NCBI RefSeq assembly: GCF_014207985.1
Contig: NZ_JACHMI010000001.1
Span: 8,725,001 to 8,789,000, forward strand
From: Nonomuraea rubra
GTDB taxonomy: Bacteria > Actinomycetota > Actinomycetes > Streptosporangiales > Streptosporangiaceae
Reading direction: 5' to 3'
Length of the DNA stretch: 64,000 bases
A program made the position numbers and the translations under genes. Positions 18,276 to 27,418 of this stretch are shown here, in pieces. Numbering within the stretch: the stretch's first letter is position 1; each line of letters starts with the position of its first letter. The notes beneath the pieces are model-generated. The model ran no database searches. It was not told the DNA's origin and was given only the letters and a program-made list of their open reading frames with translations.

Positions 18276-19089
18276 CGCTGAGCAGCCTCCTCTCGCGACA
18301 GCTCCAGTGGCAGCGCCGGTCGGGGCACACGCAGCGGGGCCGCAGCGCGAAGCCGGGCCGGCCGCCGGCGTTGTGCACGGTGGCCTTCACCTCGAACACC
18401 TCGCCGATGGTGGCCGGGGTCAGCACCTCGGCGGCGGGCCCGTGCGCGACGAGCCGCCCGTCGCGCAGGACGGCGATGGTGTCGGCGTACGTGGCCGCCA
18501 GGTCGAGGCTGTGCAGGGCGGCGAGCACGGTGACGTCCAGGTCCCGGACCAGTTCGAGGAGGTCGAGCTGGTGGCGGACGTCCAGGTGGTTGGTCGGCTC
18601 GTCGAGGACGAGCAGGCGGGGACGGCCGGCGAGCGCGCGGGCGAGCAGGACCCGCTGGCGCTCACCCCCGGAAAGCTGCCCGACGCGGCGCCCGGCGTAG
18701 GCGGCCAGGCCGGTGCGGTCGAGAGCCTCGGTGACCGCGGCGCGGTCCTCGCGGGTGAACCGGTCGAAGAAGCCCAGGTGCGGCGTGCGGCCCAGGGCGA
18801 CGGTCTCGGCGACGGTGAACTCGAAGCCGGTGTGCTGCTCCTGCATGAGCACGCCCACGTTGCGTGCGGCGTGGGCGGGCGGCATGGACCAGACGTCGCG
18901 GCCGTCGAGGCGGATCGTGCCGCTGTTGGGTCGGCGGGCCCGGTAGACGGTACGCAGCAGGGTGGACTTGCCGCTGCCGTTCGGCCCGACGAGCGCGGCG
19001 AACCGGCCTGACGGGACGGTCAGCGACACGTCGCCGACCACCGTCCTGCCGCCGAGGGTGACAGACACGGCGTCGAGGTCGAGTCTCAT
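18265..19089 (-). CDS. FecE-type ABC importer ATPase with Cys-rich tail
   Basis: A 274-residue ATPase with GPNGSGKST (about 36-44), LSGGE, LLVLDEP and an H-loop read as LHSLD. Up to about residue 248 it is a normal siderophore-type ATPase. It then has an extra tail with four cysteines arranged CVCPDRRCHWSC near the C-terminus, which the other importer ATPases in this window lack. The tail overlaps the start of the GlxA gene. It may bind metal and adjust transport, or an iron-sulfur cluster; this is inference. The start overlaps the permease stop. Confidence 0.88.
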   Translation of the reverse strand: MRLDLDAVSVTLGGRTVVGDVSLTVPSGRFAALVGPNGSGKSTLLRTVYRARRPNSGTIRLDGRDVWSMPPAHAARNVGVLMQEQHTGFEFTVAETVALGRTPHLGFFDRFTREDRAAVTEALDRTGLAAYAGRRVGQLSGGERQRVLLARALAGRPRLLVLDEPTNHLDVRHQLDLLELVRDLDVTVLAALHSLDLAATYADTIAVLRDGRLVAHGPAAEVLTPATIGEVFEVKATVHNAGGRPGFALRPRCVCPDRRCHWSCRERRLLSDAR

Positions 19090-20150
19090 GCCGTCTCCTG
19101 AGCGGCCAGGCCGCGCGCCCGCATGACGAGCAGGAAGCACGGCACTCCGAGGAACGCGGTCAGCACGCCGATGGGCAGCTCGGCCGGCGAGATCAGCACG
19201 CGCGCGGCGACGTCCGCCCAGAGCAGGAACAGCGCGCCGAGCAGCACCGTCACCGGCAACATCCGGCGGTGGTCGGCGCCCACCAGCATCCGGGCCAGGT
19301 GCGGCACGATCAGTCCGACGAACCCGATCCCGCCGGACACCGCGACGACCGTACCGGTCAGCAGCGTGACCAGCAGGAGCAGGTACCAGCGCTGCCTGCC
19401 GGCGTTGAGCCCGAGCGCTGCGCTGGCCTCCTCGCCCAGGACCAGGGCGTTGAGCCGGCGCGCCCGCATCAGCAGCATCCCGGCCGCGACGCCGACGACG
19501 ATCGCGGGGACGGGCAGCGTCGCCCAGCTCGTGCCGGACAGGCCGCCGAGCAGCCAGAAGATGATCTGCTGCTGGGCGGCCGAGCTGTCGGTACGGGCCA
19601 GCAGGAACGAGGTCACCCCGGCGAACAGGTGCCCGAACGCGACCCCGACGAGGATCAGCCGCACCGGCAGCAAGCGGCCCTGCCGGCTGGCCATGGCGAG
19701 CACGATGCCCATCGCGACGCTCGCGCCGGTGAACGCCGCCCCCGGCAGCGTCAGCGCGCCGAGCACGGCCGTGCCCGTGGTCAGCACCAGGACGGCGCCG
19801 ACGGAGGCGCCGTGGGACAGGCCCAGCAGGTAGGGGTCGGCGACCGGGTTGCGCACCACGCCCTGCACGACGGCCCCGGCCAGCGCCAGCCCGGCACCGG
19901 CCACCGCGCTGAGCAGCACCCGGGGCAGGCGGATCCGCCAGACGATGAGGTCGGCGGTCGCCGGGCTGTCGCCGCCGCCGGTCAGATGATGGGTGAGGAT
20001 GCCGGCGACCTCTCCCGCGGGTACGCCGACCGGCCCGATGCCGGTGGCGACCACCACGGAAACGGTCAGCGCGGTGGCCAGCACAGCGACCAGCACCGGG
20101 TACGGCACGGCCACGGCACGCAGGGGGAGTTTCTGGACGAGAGCGGTCAC
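19086..20150 (-). CDS. FecCD-family ABC importer permease
   Basis: A 354-residue permease with LPRVLLSAVAGAGLALAGAVVQ (about 75-96), NPVADPYLLGLSHGAS and the C-terminal FVGLIVPHLARMLVGADHR. GTG start in the stop of the binding-protein gene (GTGA), and its own stop overlaps the ATPase start. It imports the ligand of the lipoprotein at 20147. Confidence 0.92.
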   Translation of the reverse strand: MTALVQKLPLRAVAVPYPVLVAVLATALTVSVVVATGIGPVGVPAGEVAGILTHHLTGGGDSPATADLIVWRIRLPRVLLSAVAGAGLALAGAVVQGVVRNPVADPYLLGLSHGASVGAVLVLTTGTAVLGALTLPGAAFTGASVAMGIVLAMASRQGRLLPVRLILVGVAFGHLFAGVTSFLLARTDSSAAQQQIIFWLLGGLSGTSWATLPVPAIVVGVAAGMLLMRARRLNALVLGEEASAALGLNAGRQRWYLLLLVTLLTGTVVAVSGGIGFVGLIVPHLARMLVGADHRRMLPVTVLLGALFLLWADVAARVLISPAELPIGVLTAFLGVPCFLLVMRARGLAAQETA

Positions 20151-21124
20151 GCGCCGCCCTCACGCAGACCGGCGGCGAGTTGTTCGAGGCCGTCGAGGTT
20201 CAGCGGGCTGGGGAAGGAGACCAGGTACTGCGACGTCGAGATGACCCTGCCCTGCTTGACGGCGGTGGTCTCAGCCAGCAGCGGGTTCCGCTTCACCTGG
20301 TCGACGAGCTCCTGCCCCTTGGCCTTGGCAAAGGTGTAGTCGGTGATCACCCAGATGACCTGCGGGTCCCGCTTGACCACTTGCTCAGGTGAGACGTCGG
20401 CGTGCATGGCACTGACGTCGGGGAAGAGGTTCTCACCACCGGCCAGCGTGAGCATGGCGTGGGCGATGGTGCCGTTGCCTGAGGTCTTGATCGGCTGTCC
20501 GGCGACCGGGTTGTCCTGGACGATCATGACGCGTGGCTTGGCGCCTCCGGTACTGACGGCGTCCTGGCGGGCGCGCAGCTCGGCGATGAGCTGGTCGGCA
20601 CGGTCCTGGACGCCGAACACGGTGCCGAGCTTGCGGATGTAGTCGTAGGTGGGCGCGAGACCGGATGCGGTGTTGCCGCCCGGCATGCAGGCGGCCAATC
20701 CCTTGGCGTTCATGGTGGCCAGGTCGGCGTCCTTGGGGCTGCCGGGCGGGCCGCCGAACGCCGAGAAGGCGGTCAGGACGAGGTCGGGGCGCTGCGCGGC
20801 GACGACCTCGGTGACCGGCACCCGCTCGGCCAGGACCGGAACCTTGGCCAGATCCTCCTTGTAGGGAGAGGTGTCCACGGTGAACGGGGCGGGGTAGCCC
20901 GTGCCCACGATCTTGCCACTCAGGCCGAGCCTGGCCATCGTCTGGGCGGCGTACCCGTCGAGCGTCACCACCTTCGCGGGCGGCCCGCTGAAGGTGACGT
21001 CCTTACCTGCGCAGTCCTTGACCACGATCGACGAACCGGTGGCCACCGACCCGGCATCGCCGCCGCAACCGGCCGCGGCCAGAGGCAGCACCGCGACCAG
21101 GCAGAGCGTCAGCCGCCGCATCAT
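20147..21124 (-). CDS. Metal/metallophore binding lipoprotein
   Basis: A 325-residue class III binding protein. The start at 21124 is chosen because it overlaps the upstream stop as ATGA and lies 7 nt behind AGGAG. Signal peptide with lipobox LAAAGC. Two cysteines recur as in other binding proteins here (VVKDCAG and AACMPGG). It is encoded between a DJ-1-type enzyme and a FecCD permease, so its ligand may be a compound that the enzyme modifies after uptake. Confidence 0.88.
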   Translation of the reverse strand: MMRRLTLCLVAVLPLAAAGCGGDAGSVATGSSIVVKDCAGKDVTFSGPPAKVVTLDGYAAQTMARLGLSGKIVGTGYPAPFTVDTSPYKEDLAKVPVLAERVPVTEVVAAQRPDLVLTAFSAFGGPPGSPKDADLATMNAKGLAACMPGGNTASGLAPTYDYIRKLGTVFGVQDRADQLIAELRARQDAVSTGGAKPRVMIVQDNPVAGQPIKTSGNGTIAHAMLTLAGGENLFPDVSAMHADVSPEQVVKRDPQVIWVITDYTFAKAKGQELVDQVKRNPLLAETTAVKQGRVISTSQYLVSFPSPLNLDGLEQLAAGLREGGA

Positions 21125-21747
21125 CGTGCCGCTCCTGACGCGACCGGATCGCCGGAACGCCACAGCGGTTCGCGGCGCTCGTACTCCAGTACCTGCTGCA
21201 CCAGCGCGGCGGCCTGCGCGCCGCGATACCGCTCGATGAGCCAGATCGCCAGGTCCAAGCCCGAGGTGATCCCTCCGGCGGTCACCAGGTCGCCGTCGTC
21301 CACCACCCGGGCGTCCACGTGCCGGCCACCGGCCGCCACCAGGTCCTCGACCGCCCGATGGTGGGTGGTGCAGGCCCGGCCGGTCAGCAACCCGGCCGCG
21401 GCCAGCAGCATCGCGCCCGTGCACACCGACGCGAGCACCAGGCCGGGCCGGGCCGCCGCCGCGAGCGCGGCCGGCAGCCGTCCCGAGTCCAGCTCCGCCC
21501 GGATGCCCGAGGTCTCGCTCCTGGCGTAGCCGCCCCCGGGCACGATGACCACGTCGGCCTCCTGCGGCGCCCAGTCCGCCGCGGGCAGGGGCAGGCCGCC
21601 TGCCGTGGTCACCGTCCGCGGCCCGTCCAGGCACACCAGCCGCACCGTGACGCCCTGGCCGGCCCGGCCGGCCAGGCCCAGCACCTCGTACGGCCCCACC
21701 ACGTCGAGGTCGTCCGCGCCGTCGAAGACGACGATGTCGGCTCGCAT
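21121..21747 (-). CDS. DJ-1/PfpI protein, isonitrile-hydratase-like
   Basis: A 208-residue cytoplasmic DJ-1/PfpI-fold protein. It has LDVVGPYEVL near the N-terminus (catalytic-type Asp about residue 14) and the nucleophile elbow SVCTGAMLLAAAGLL (Cys about 107). This Asp plus Cys-Thr pattern is that of the isonitrile hydratase InhA branch rather than of chaperone-type DJ-1 proteins. First gene of the overlapping operon to 17307, with GGAGG ahead of the ATG. Linked to a FecCD importer, it could break down an isonitrile metallophore after import and free its metal. That role is an inference. Confidence 0.75.
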   Translation of the reverse strand: MRADIVVFDGADDLDVVGPYEVLGLAGRAGQGVTVRLVCLDGPRTVTTAGGLPLPAADWAPQEADVVIVPGGGYARSETSGIRAELDSGRLPAALAAAARPGLVLASVCTGAMLLAAAGLLTGRACTTHHRAVEDLVAAGGRHVDARVVDDGDLVTAGGITSGLDLAIWLIERYRGAQAAALVQQVLEYERREPLWRSGDPVASGAAR

Positions 21748-21903
21748 GCAACCTCCAGGTTCTCGGTGTCGAATCGCGGGTCCCCATGGTGACGAGACGC
21801 CCCATCGCGTGGAAGTGGCCAGCAGGCCAACGTCCGCCGGCTTCTGGCCACGGCCATGGGCACAAAGCGGCCCGTCGGACCAGTCGTCCCGAAGCTCGCT
21901 TCG

Positions 21904-21915
21904 GTTCCCGGGAAC
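21904..21915. promoter_or_regulatory. Perfect 12-bp palindrome in divergent promoter region
   Basis: GTTCCCGGGAAC lies in the 223-bp gap between the two divergent DJ-1 genes, flanked by GAAGCTCGCTTC (about 21891-21902). It is a candidate operator for the GlxA/AraC-type regulator encoded at the end of the minus-strand operon. AraC-type sites are usually direct repeats, so another regulator is possible. Confidence 0.4.
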
Positions 21916-21970
21916 TTCGGCGAGGGTTCGTGCGACCACTGAAGTGCGACCGTCGCGAAGGAGGATCGGG

Positions 21971-22720
21971 ATGAACAGCACTCGCCGAATGGTGTTCAAG
22001 GCGGCAGCCGTGGGAGTGGGGCTGGGCGCGATAGGTGCGGCGTCGCCGGTCGCCGCCGCGCCCCGGCCGCGGGGGGTGCGGGTGGCGATCCTGCTGTACG
22101 ACGGCTTCACCGCGCTGGACGCGGTGGGCCCGTACGAGGTGTTGTGCCGGGTGCCGGGCGTGTCGGTGGTCACGGTGGCCAGGAAGGCGGGGCCGGTGCG
22201 TACGGACACCGGGATGCTCGGCCTGGTCGCCGACCGGGCGCTGCACCAGGTGCGGCAGGCCGACGTGCTGCTCGTGCCGGGCGCAGGCAACCGGGGCATC
22301 ACCACGGCCATGGAGGACGCGGAGACCGTGGACTGGGTGCGCCGCCTGCACGAGCACACGACCTGGACCACGTCGGTGTGCACGGGCGCGCTGCTCCTGG
22401 GAGCCGCCGGGTTGTTGCGCGGCGTGCCCGCCACGACGTACTGGGCGTCGCGAACCTATCTGGAGACCACGTTCGGCGCCGTGCACGCGCCGGGCCGCTT
22501 CGTCGAATCCGGGAAGATCATCACTGCGGCGGGTGTGTCCGCCGGGATCGACATGGCGCTGCACCTGGCGGCGAAGCTCGCCGGCGACAGGACGGCGCAG
22601 GCTCTCCAGCTCGCCGTGGAGTACGACCCGCAGCCGCCCTTCGACACCGGCAGCCCGGACAAGGCCGGGCCCGACCTGCAGCGGCTCGCGCTGCGACTGA
22701 TCGAGGACGCCGCCCGCTGA
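21971..22720 (+). CDS. Exported DJ-1/PfpI protein, isonitrile-hydratase-like
   Basis: A 249-residue protein with an N-terminal twin-arginine-like signal (NSTRRMVFKAAAVGVGLG, then AxA near 30), so it should act outside the membrane. The rest matches its divergent neighbour: LDAVGPYEVL and SVCTGALLLGAAGLL, keeping the Asp and Cys-Thr of isonitrile hydratases. AAGGAGG precedes the ATG. A secreted and a cytoplasmic copy side by side may attack the same compound on both sides of the membrane. It converges on the P-type ATPase gene with only 4 bp between stops. Confidence 0.78.
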   Translation: MNSTRRMVFKAAAVGVGLGAIGAASPVAAAPRPRGVRVAILLYDGFTALDAVGPYEVLCRVPGVSVVTVARKAGPVRTDTGMLGLVADRALHQVRQADVLLVPGAGNRGITTAMEDAETVDWVRRLHEHTTWTTSVCTGALLLGAAGLLRGVPATTYWASRTYLETTFGAVHAPGRFVESGKIITAAGVSAGIDMALHLAAKLAGDRTAQALQLAVEYDPQPPFDTGSPDKAGPDLQRLALRLIEDAAR

Positions 22721-22724
22721 CGGG

Positions 22725-25049
22725 TCAGACCTTCTCGCCCACCGCCTCCTCCTCGTTCAGGTGCTCGGTGAGGAAGTCGTCGGTCGCGGGAGGCGGGGCG
22801 AAGCGGCGTAGCCGCAGGCTGTTGGTGACCACGAACACCGACGACAGCGCCATGGCGCCGCCGGCGATGAGCGGGTTCAGCAGCCCGGTGGCGGCCAGCG
22901 GCAGGGCAGCCACGTTGTAGCCGAACGCCCAGACCAGATTGCCGCGGATGGTGCGCAGGGTGGCGCGGGCCAGGGTGAGCGCCGTCGGCACGACGTCGAG
23001 GTCGTCGCGGATCAGGATGAGGTCGGCGGCGGCCAGCGCGACGTCGGTGCCGTCCACCACGGCCAGCCCGAGGTCGGCGCGGGCCAGGGCGGGGGCGTCG
23101 TTGATGCCGTCGCCCACCATGGCCACCCGGTGGCCCTCGCCCTGCAGCCGCGCGATGGTGGCCTCCTTGTCGGCGGGCAGCACCTCGGCGATGACTTCGG
23201 TGATGCCGGCCTGGGCGGCGACGGCTTGGGCGGTGGTGGCGTTGTCGCCGGTGAGCAGCAGCGTGCGCAGACCCATGGAGTGCAGCCGGGCGATCGCGTC
23301 GGCGGCCGAGGGCTTGATCGCGTCGGCGAGCGCGAGCGCCCCGATGGCCGCCCCGTCGGTCGCGACCAGGACGACGGTGCGGCCCTGGCCTTCCCAGCCG
23401 GTCCGCGCCTCGGCCAAAGCCGCGGGGATGGCGACGTCCTGCTGGGCCAGCAGCCGGGCCGAGCCAATGAGGATCCGCCTGTCCTCGACGGTGCCCTGCG
23501 CGCCCAGGCCGGCCAGCGCGGCGAAGCCGTTCACCGCGGGCAGGTCGCCGAGCTCGGCGCGGGCGTGCGCGGCGATGGCGGTGGCGATGGCGTGCTCGGA
23601 GGCGTCCTCGACGGCTCCGGCGTAACGCAGCACCTCCCGCACCGGCCGGTCGCCGGCGGTGATCACCTCCACCACGCTCATCCGGCCCTGCGTCAGCGTG
23701 CCGGTCTTGTCCAGCACGACGGTGTCGATCACCCGCGCGGACTCCATCGCCTGATGGCCCTTGATGAACACGCCGAGCTTGGCTCCGGTACCGGAGGCGA
23801 CCTGCAGCGCGGTGGGGATGGCCAGACCGAGCGCGCACGGGCAGGCGATGATGAGCACCGCAAGCGCGGCGGTGACCGCTTCGTGGGTCGGCCCGCCGGC
23901 CAGCAGCCAGACGGCCAGGGTCAGCGCCGACAGCACGAACACCGCCGGGACGAACCAGCCGCAGATCCGGTCCGCCAGCCGCTGCACGGCGGCCTTGCCG
24001 GCCTGAGCGTGCTCGACGAGGCGGATCAGGGCGGCGAGCTGGGTGTCGGAGCCGACCTGGGTGGCGCGCACGACCAGCCGTCCGCTGAGGTTGACCGTCG
24101 CGCCGGTCACCACGTCGCCCTCGGCGACCTCGACGGGCACCGGCTCGCCGGTCATCGCGCTGGTGTCGATGGTGCTGTGCCCGGACTCGATCCGGCCGTC
24201 GGCGGCGATGCTCTCCCCCGGCCGCACCACGAACAGGTCACTCACGCGCAGGTCGGCCACGTCGATGCGGTACTCGTTGCCGTCCGCGCGCAGCACGCTG
24301 ACGTCCTTGGCGCCGAGCTCGGCGAGGCGGCGCAGCACCGCGCCGGAGGAGCGCCGCGCCCGTGCTTCCAGGAACCGGCCGGTCAGCGCGAACATGGTCA
24401 CCCCCGCGGCGACGTCCAGGTAGAACGCGCTGTTCGGCGCGGACAGCACCGCCCACAGACCCGGCCCGACCGGCCCGGCATCGATCGGGAACAGGATGAC
24501 GTACACCGACCAGAGCGTGGAGGTGATCACCCCGGTCGAGATCAGCGTGTCCATCGAGGTCGTGCCGTGCCGGGCGGCGCGAAAGGCATTGCGGTGGAAC
24601 GGCCACGCACACCAGGTCACCATCGGCAGCGTCAACCCGATCAGCACCCACTGCCAGCCCGCGAAATGCCACTCCGGGACGAACGCCATCCCCATCGACA
24701 GGTCCATCAGCACGAACGCCAGCACGACGGCGACGATCATCCGCCGTCCCAGCATCCGCACCCGCCGGTCGTCGGTGTCCTGCGGCGCGGCCGACACCTG
24801 CGGCGTGACCACCTCGGCGCTGTAACCGGTCCGCTCGACCGTCCGGATCAGCTCCTCCACCGCCACCCCGTCGGCGTGGACGGTCGCCTTCTCGGTCGCG
24901 TAGTTGACGCTGGCGCTCACGCCGTCCATCCGGTTGAGCTTGCGCTCCACCCGGGCGGCGCACGAGGCGCACGTCATGCCGCCGATGAGCAGCTGGACAG
25001 GCTCCCCGTCAGTTCCGAGAGTTGCTTCAGCTGGTGATATGCGTGTCAT
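22725..25049 (-). CDS. Copper-type P1B ATPase
   Basis: A 774-residue heavy-metal P-type ATPase. One N-terminal HMA domain with GMTCASC (about 24-30), TGEP actuator motif, CPC in the sixth helix (about 402-404), phosphorylation site DKTGTLT (about 444-450) and GDGINDAP (about 645-652). The late helices carry YNVAALPLA and [15 protein letters not shown], which are typical of Cu(I) exporters of the CopA class. It should pump Cu(I) out of the cytoplasm with the CopZ-like protein at 17070 as donor. It lies 39 bp behind the Nik/Opp-type importer operon on the same strand and may be read from that promoter. Confidence 0.92.
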   Translation of the reverse strand: MTRISPAEATLGTDGEPVQLLIGGMTCASCAARVERKLNRMDGVSASVNYATEKATVHADGVAVEELIRTVERTGYSAEVVTPQVSAAPQDTDDRRVRMLGRRMIVAVVLAFVLMDLSMGMAFVPEWHFAGWQWVLIGLTLPMVTWCAWPFHRNAFRAARHGTTSMDTLISTGVITSTLWSVYVILFPIDAGPVGPGLWAVLSAPNSAFYLDVAAGVTMFALTGRFLEARARRSSGAVLRRLAELGAKDVSVLRADGNEYRIDVADLRVSDLFVVRPGESIAADGRIESGHSTIDTSAMTGEPVPVEVAEGDVVTGATVNLSGRLVVRATQVGSDTQLAALIRLVEHAQAGKAAVQRLADRICGWFVPAVFVLSALTLAVWLLAGGPTHEAVTAALAVLIIACPCALGLAIPTALQVASGTGAKLGVFIKGHQAMESARVIDTVVLDKTGTLTQGRMSVVEVITAGDRPVREVLRYAGAVEDASEHAIATAIAAHARAELGDLPAVNGFAALAGLGAQGTVEDRRILIGSARLLAQQDVAIPAALAEARTGWEGQGRTVVLVATDGAAIGALALADAIKPSAADAIARLHSMGLRTLLLTGDNATTAQAVAAQAGITEVIAEVLPADKEATIARLQGEGHRVAMVGDGINDAPALARADLGLAVVDGTDVALAAADLILIRDDLDVVPTALTLARATLRTIRGNLVWAFGYNVAALPLAATGLLNPLIAGGAMALSSVFVVTNSLRLRRFAPPPATDDFLTEHLNEEEAVGEKV

Positions 25050-25088
25050 TCAGATCTCCGAGTGCTGTGTATGACGGAACGGTCATGG

Positions 25089-26540
25089 TCAAGGCGTCGC
25101 CTGCCCCTGGTGCATGCGAAGCACGCGGTCGGCATAGGACCGGAGCCGCCGCTCGTCATGGCTCACCACGAGCACGGCGGCGCCTTCGTCCGCGAGCCGG
25201 CGGAGCAGGGCCGCGATGGTGGCCGCGGACTCGGCGTCGAGGCTCGCCGTCGGTTCGTCGGCGACGATGACGCCGGGGCCGGCGATCACGGCCCGCACGA
25301 TCGCCACTCGCTGGCACTCCCCGACGGAGAGTGAGCCGGGTCTGCGCAGGATGTCGAGGTGCGCGAGCCCGACCCCGTCCAGGGCGGCACGAGCACGCTG
25401 CCGCCGCTGACCGCGGCTGAGTCGTTCGCCTCTCAGTACCAGCGGCTCGGTGATCGTCCGCCACAGGGGCCATCGCGGGTCCAGGCTGGTGACGGGGTCC
25501 TGGAACACCGGCATGATCCAGCCGGGCCGGGGCAAGCCGCTCCGGCACAGGGGCTCGCCCTCGGCGAGGACGTCGCCGCTGTCTGGCCGTTCCTGCCCCG
25601 ACAGCAGCCTGAGCAGGGTCGACTTGCCCGAGCCCGAAGGGCCGACGACGCCGACGATCTCGCCCCGGCGGATGGTGAGGTCCGCGTCGACGATGACCGG
25701 CGTGCGATGACCGGCGACCTCGTACGCTTTCGAGACCGAGCGAAGCTCGACGACCACGGGGGTGCCGACCGGCGGGCGGTGAAGCGGCTGCGGGTCGGAG
25801 GCTTCGAGCAGCGAACGCGTCACCGGGCTGCGCGGCGAGGACAGCAGCACGTGCGCCTCCCCGTCTTCGACGACTCGTCCGCGGTCGAGCACCACGACGT
25901 GATCGGTGTGCCGCGCGACGGAGGCGAGGTCGTGGCTGATCAGCAGGAGGGCGCCGCAGCTCTTCCTGAGCAGGGTGAGCGAGCCGTCGGCGAGCTCGGC
26001 GTCGAGGGCGCTGGTCGGCTCGTCCGCGAGCGTGATGAGCGGGCGGTGGGCCGTCGCCGCGACGGTCGTAGCCCGCTGCAACATCCCGCCCGACCACTGG
26101 TGCGGGCGCTGGCCGGCGCGTGCGGCCGGGTCGGCGACGGCCAGCGAGGACAGCCCGTCCACGACGGCGTCCGCCGGTGGGCGCAGCCGGTGCACGTGCC
26201 AGGCCTGCTCGATGTGGTGGCGCACGCTGCGCAGCGGGTCGCAGGCGGCGAACGGGTCCTGCCCCACGTAACCGATGAGACGGCCCCGCCAGCCGCGCAT
26301 GGTCGCCTCATCAGCGTGCAGGACGTCGTGGCCGCCGACCGTGATCTTCCCGCTGACCTCGCTTCCCGCCGGGAGCAGCCCGAGGATCGCGCGGATGAGC
26401 GTCGACTTGCCGCTTCCCGAGGCTCCGACGATGCCGGCCGCGGTGTCGGCCGGCACGGTGAAGGAGAGGTCGCGGAGCGCCTCGAATCCGTTCGGGTATC
26501 GCACGCTCAGGCTCGTGACGCGCAGCGCGTGATCGTTCAA
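25089..26540 (-). CDS. Double ABC ATPase of Nik/Opp-type importer (D-F fusion)
   Basis: A 483-residue protein with two complete ATPase domains. Domain 1: GASGSGKST (about 35), QWSGGMLQR, LADEPTSALD. Domain 2: GPSGSGKST (about 302), LSVGE in place of LSGGE, VADEPTASLD. These match OppD/NikD and OppF/NikE joined in one chain. The TTG start at 26540 overlaps the permease stop as TTGA; no better start is available. It powers the permeases at 26537 and 27415. The Nik/Opp class also contains metallophore importers such as the staphylopine system, which fits this metal-rich setting. Confidence 0.87.
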   Translation of the reverse strand: MNDHALRVTSLSVRYPNGFEALRDLSFTVPADTAAGIVGASGSGKSTLIRAILGLLPAGSEVSGKITVGGHDVLHADEATMRGWRGRLIGYVGQDPFAACDPLRSVRHHIEQAWHVHRLRPPADAVVDGLSSLAVADPAARAGQRPHQWSGGMLQRATTVAATAHRPLITLADEPTSALDAELADGSLTLLRKSCGALLLISHDLASVARHTDHVVVLDRGRVVEDGEAHVLLSSPRSPVTRSLLEASDPQPLHRPPVGTPVVVELRSVSKAYEVAGHRTPVIVDADLTIRRGEIVGVVGPSGSGKSTLLRLLSGQERPDSGDVLAEGEPLCRSGLPRPGWIMPVFQDPVTSLDPRWPLWRTITEPLVLRGERLSRGQRRQRARAALDGVGLAHLDILRRPGSLSVGECQRVAIVRAVIAGPGVIVADEPTASLDAESAATIAALLRRLADEGAAVLVVSHDERRLRSYADRVLRMHQGQATP

Positions 26541-27418
26541 CGTTCCGCTCCCGGGCTCGTCACGTCGCGGAGCGCCTCGCTCAAGATGGTCGCGGCCAGC
26601 ACGGTGGCGACCAGTCCCGTCCCGGGGCCGAGGATCTGCCAGGGGGCATAGGCGAGGGTCTGCCGGGCGTCGGCGAGCATCGTGCCCCATTCGGCCGTGG
26701 GAGGCTGCGCGCCGAGTCCGAGGAACGACAGCCCTGCCAGGGCGACGACCACCTCGCCGATGCCCAGGGTGGCGACCACCGTGACGCCGCCCGCGGCGGC
26801 CGGGAGCACGTGTCCGAGCGCGACCCGTGCCAGCGAGGCGCCGGCCATCCGCGCGGCCCTGACGTGACCCTGGTGCATGGCCTGCCGGCTCGTGGCCCGC
26901 GCCAGCCGGGCCAGGGCCGCCCAGCCGGTGGCGGACATCGCGATGACCAGGTTGAGGAAGCCGGGGCCGAGCAGTCCGACGATCGCGAGGGTGACGACCA
27001 GCCCGGGAAGGCCGAGCAGGACGTCTATCAGGCGGGACACGACGGCGTCCAGGACGCCGCCGACGCACCCGCTGATCACGCCCAGGAGCAGACCCGCGAC
27101 AGCGGTGATGGCGGTCACCAGCAGCGCGCTGCCCAGCGAGAGCCGGGCTCCCTGCAACGTGCGGGCGAGCAGGTCGCGACCGGCTTCGTCGGTGCCGAGG
27201 AGATGCCCGGAGCCGGGCGGCGCGAGGGAGTTGGTGTAGTCGGGGACGTCCGGGTCCATGGAGATCAGGGGCGCGAGGATCGCCGCTGCGCCGACGAGGG
27301 CGAGCAGCAGGATCGCGATCCGGGCATCCCGGCGCCGTAGCAGTCGCGGGAGGGCGCCAGCGGTGTCGATCTCCGCCGTCTCCTGCCCCGGGCGGAGGAA
27401 CGCTGAAAGGACGGTCAT
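26537..27418 (-). CDS. Nik/Opp-type permease, C subunit
   Basis: A 293-residue permease of the DppC/NikC family. LLGTDEAGRDLLARTLQGAR (about 93-112) is the hallmark of C subunits, and the EAA-like loop is seen in RAARMAGASLARVALGHVLP. The ATG lies in the stop of the B-subunit gene. Forms the membrane pore together with the 27415 product. Confidence 0.9.
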   Translation of the reverse strand: MTVLSAFLRPGQETAEIDTAGALPRLLRRRDARIAILLLALVGAAAILAPLISMDPDVPDYTNSLAPPGSGHLLGTDEAGRDLLARTLQGARLSLGSALLVTAITAVAGLLLGVISGCVGGVLDAVVSRLIDVLLGLPGLVVTLAIVGLLGPGFLNLVIAMSATGWAALARLARATSRQAMHQGHVRAARMAGASLARVALGHVLPAAAGGVTVVATLGIGEVVVALAGLSFLGLGAQPPTAEWGTMLADARQTLAYAPWQILGPGTGLVATVLAATILSEALRDVTSPGAER

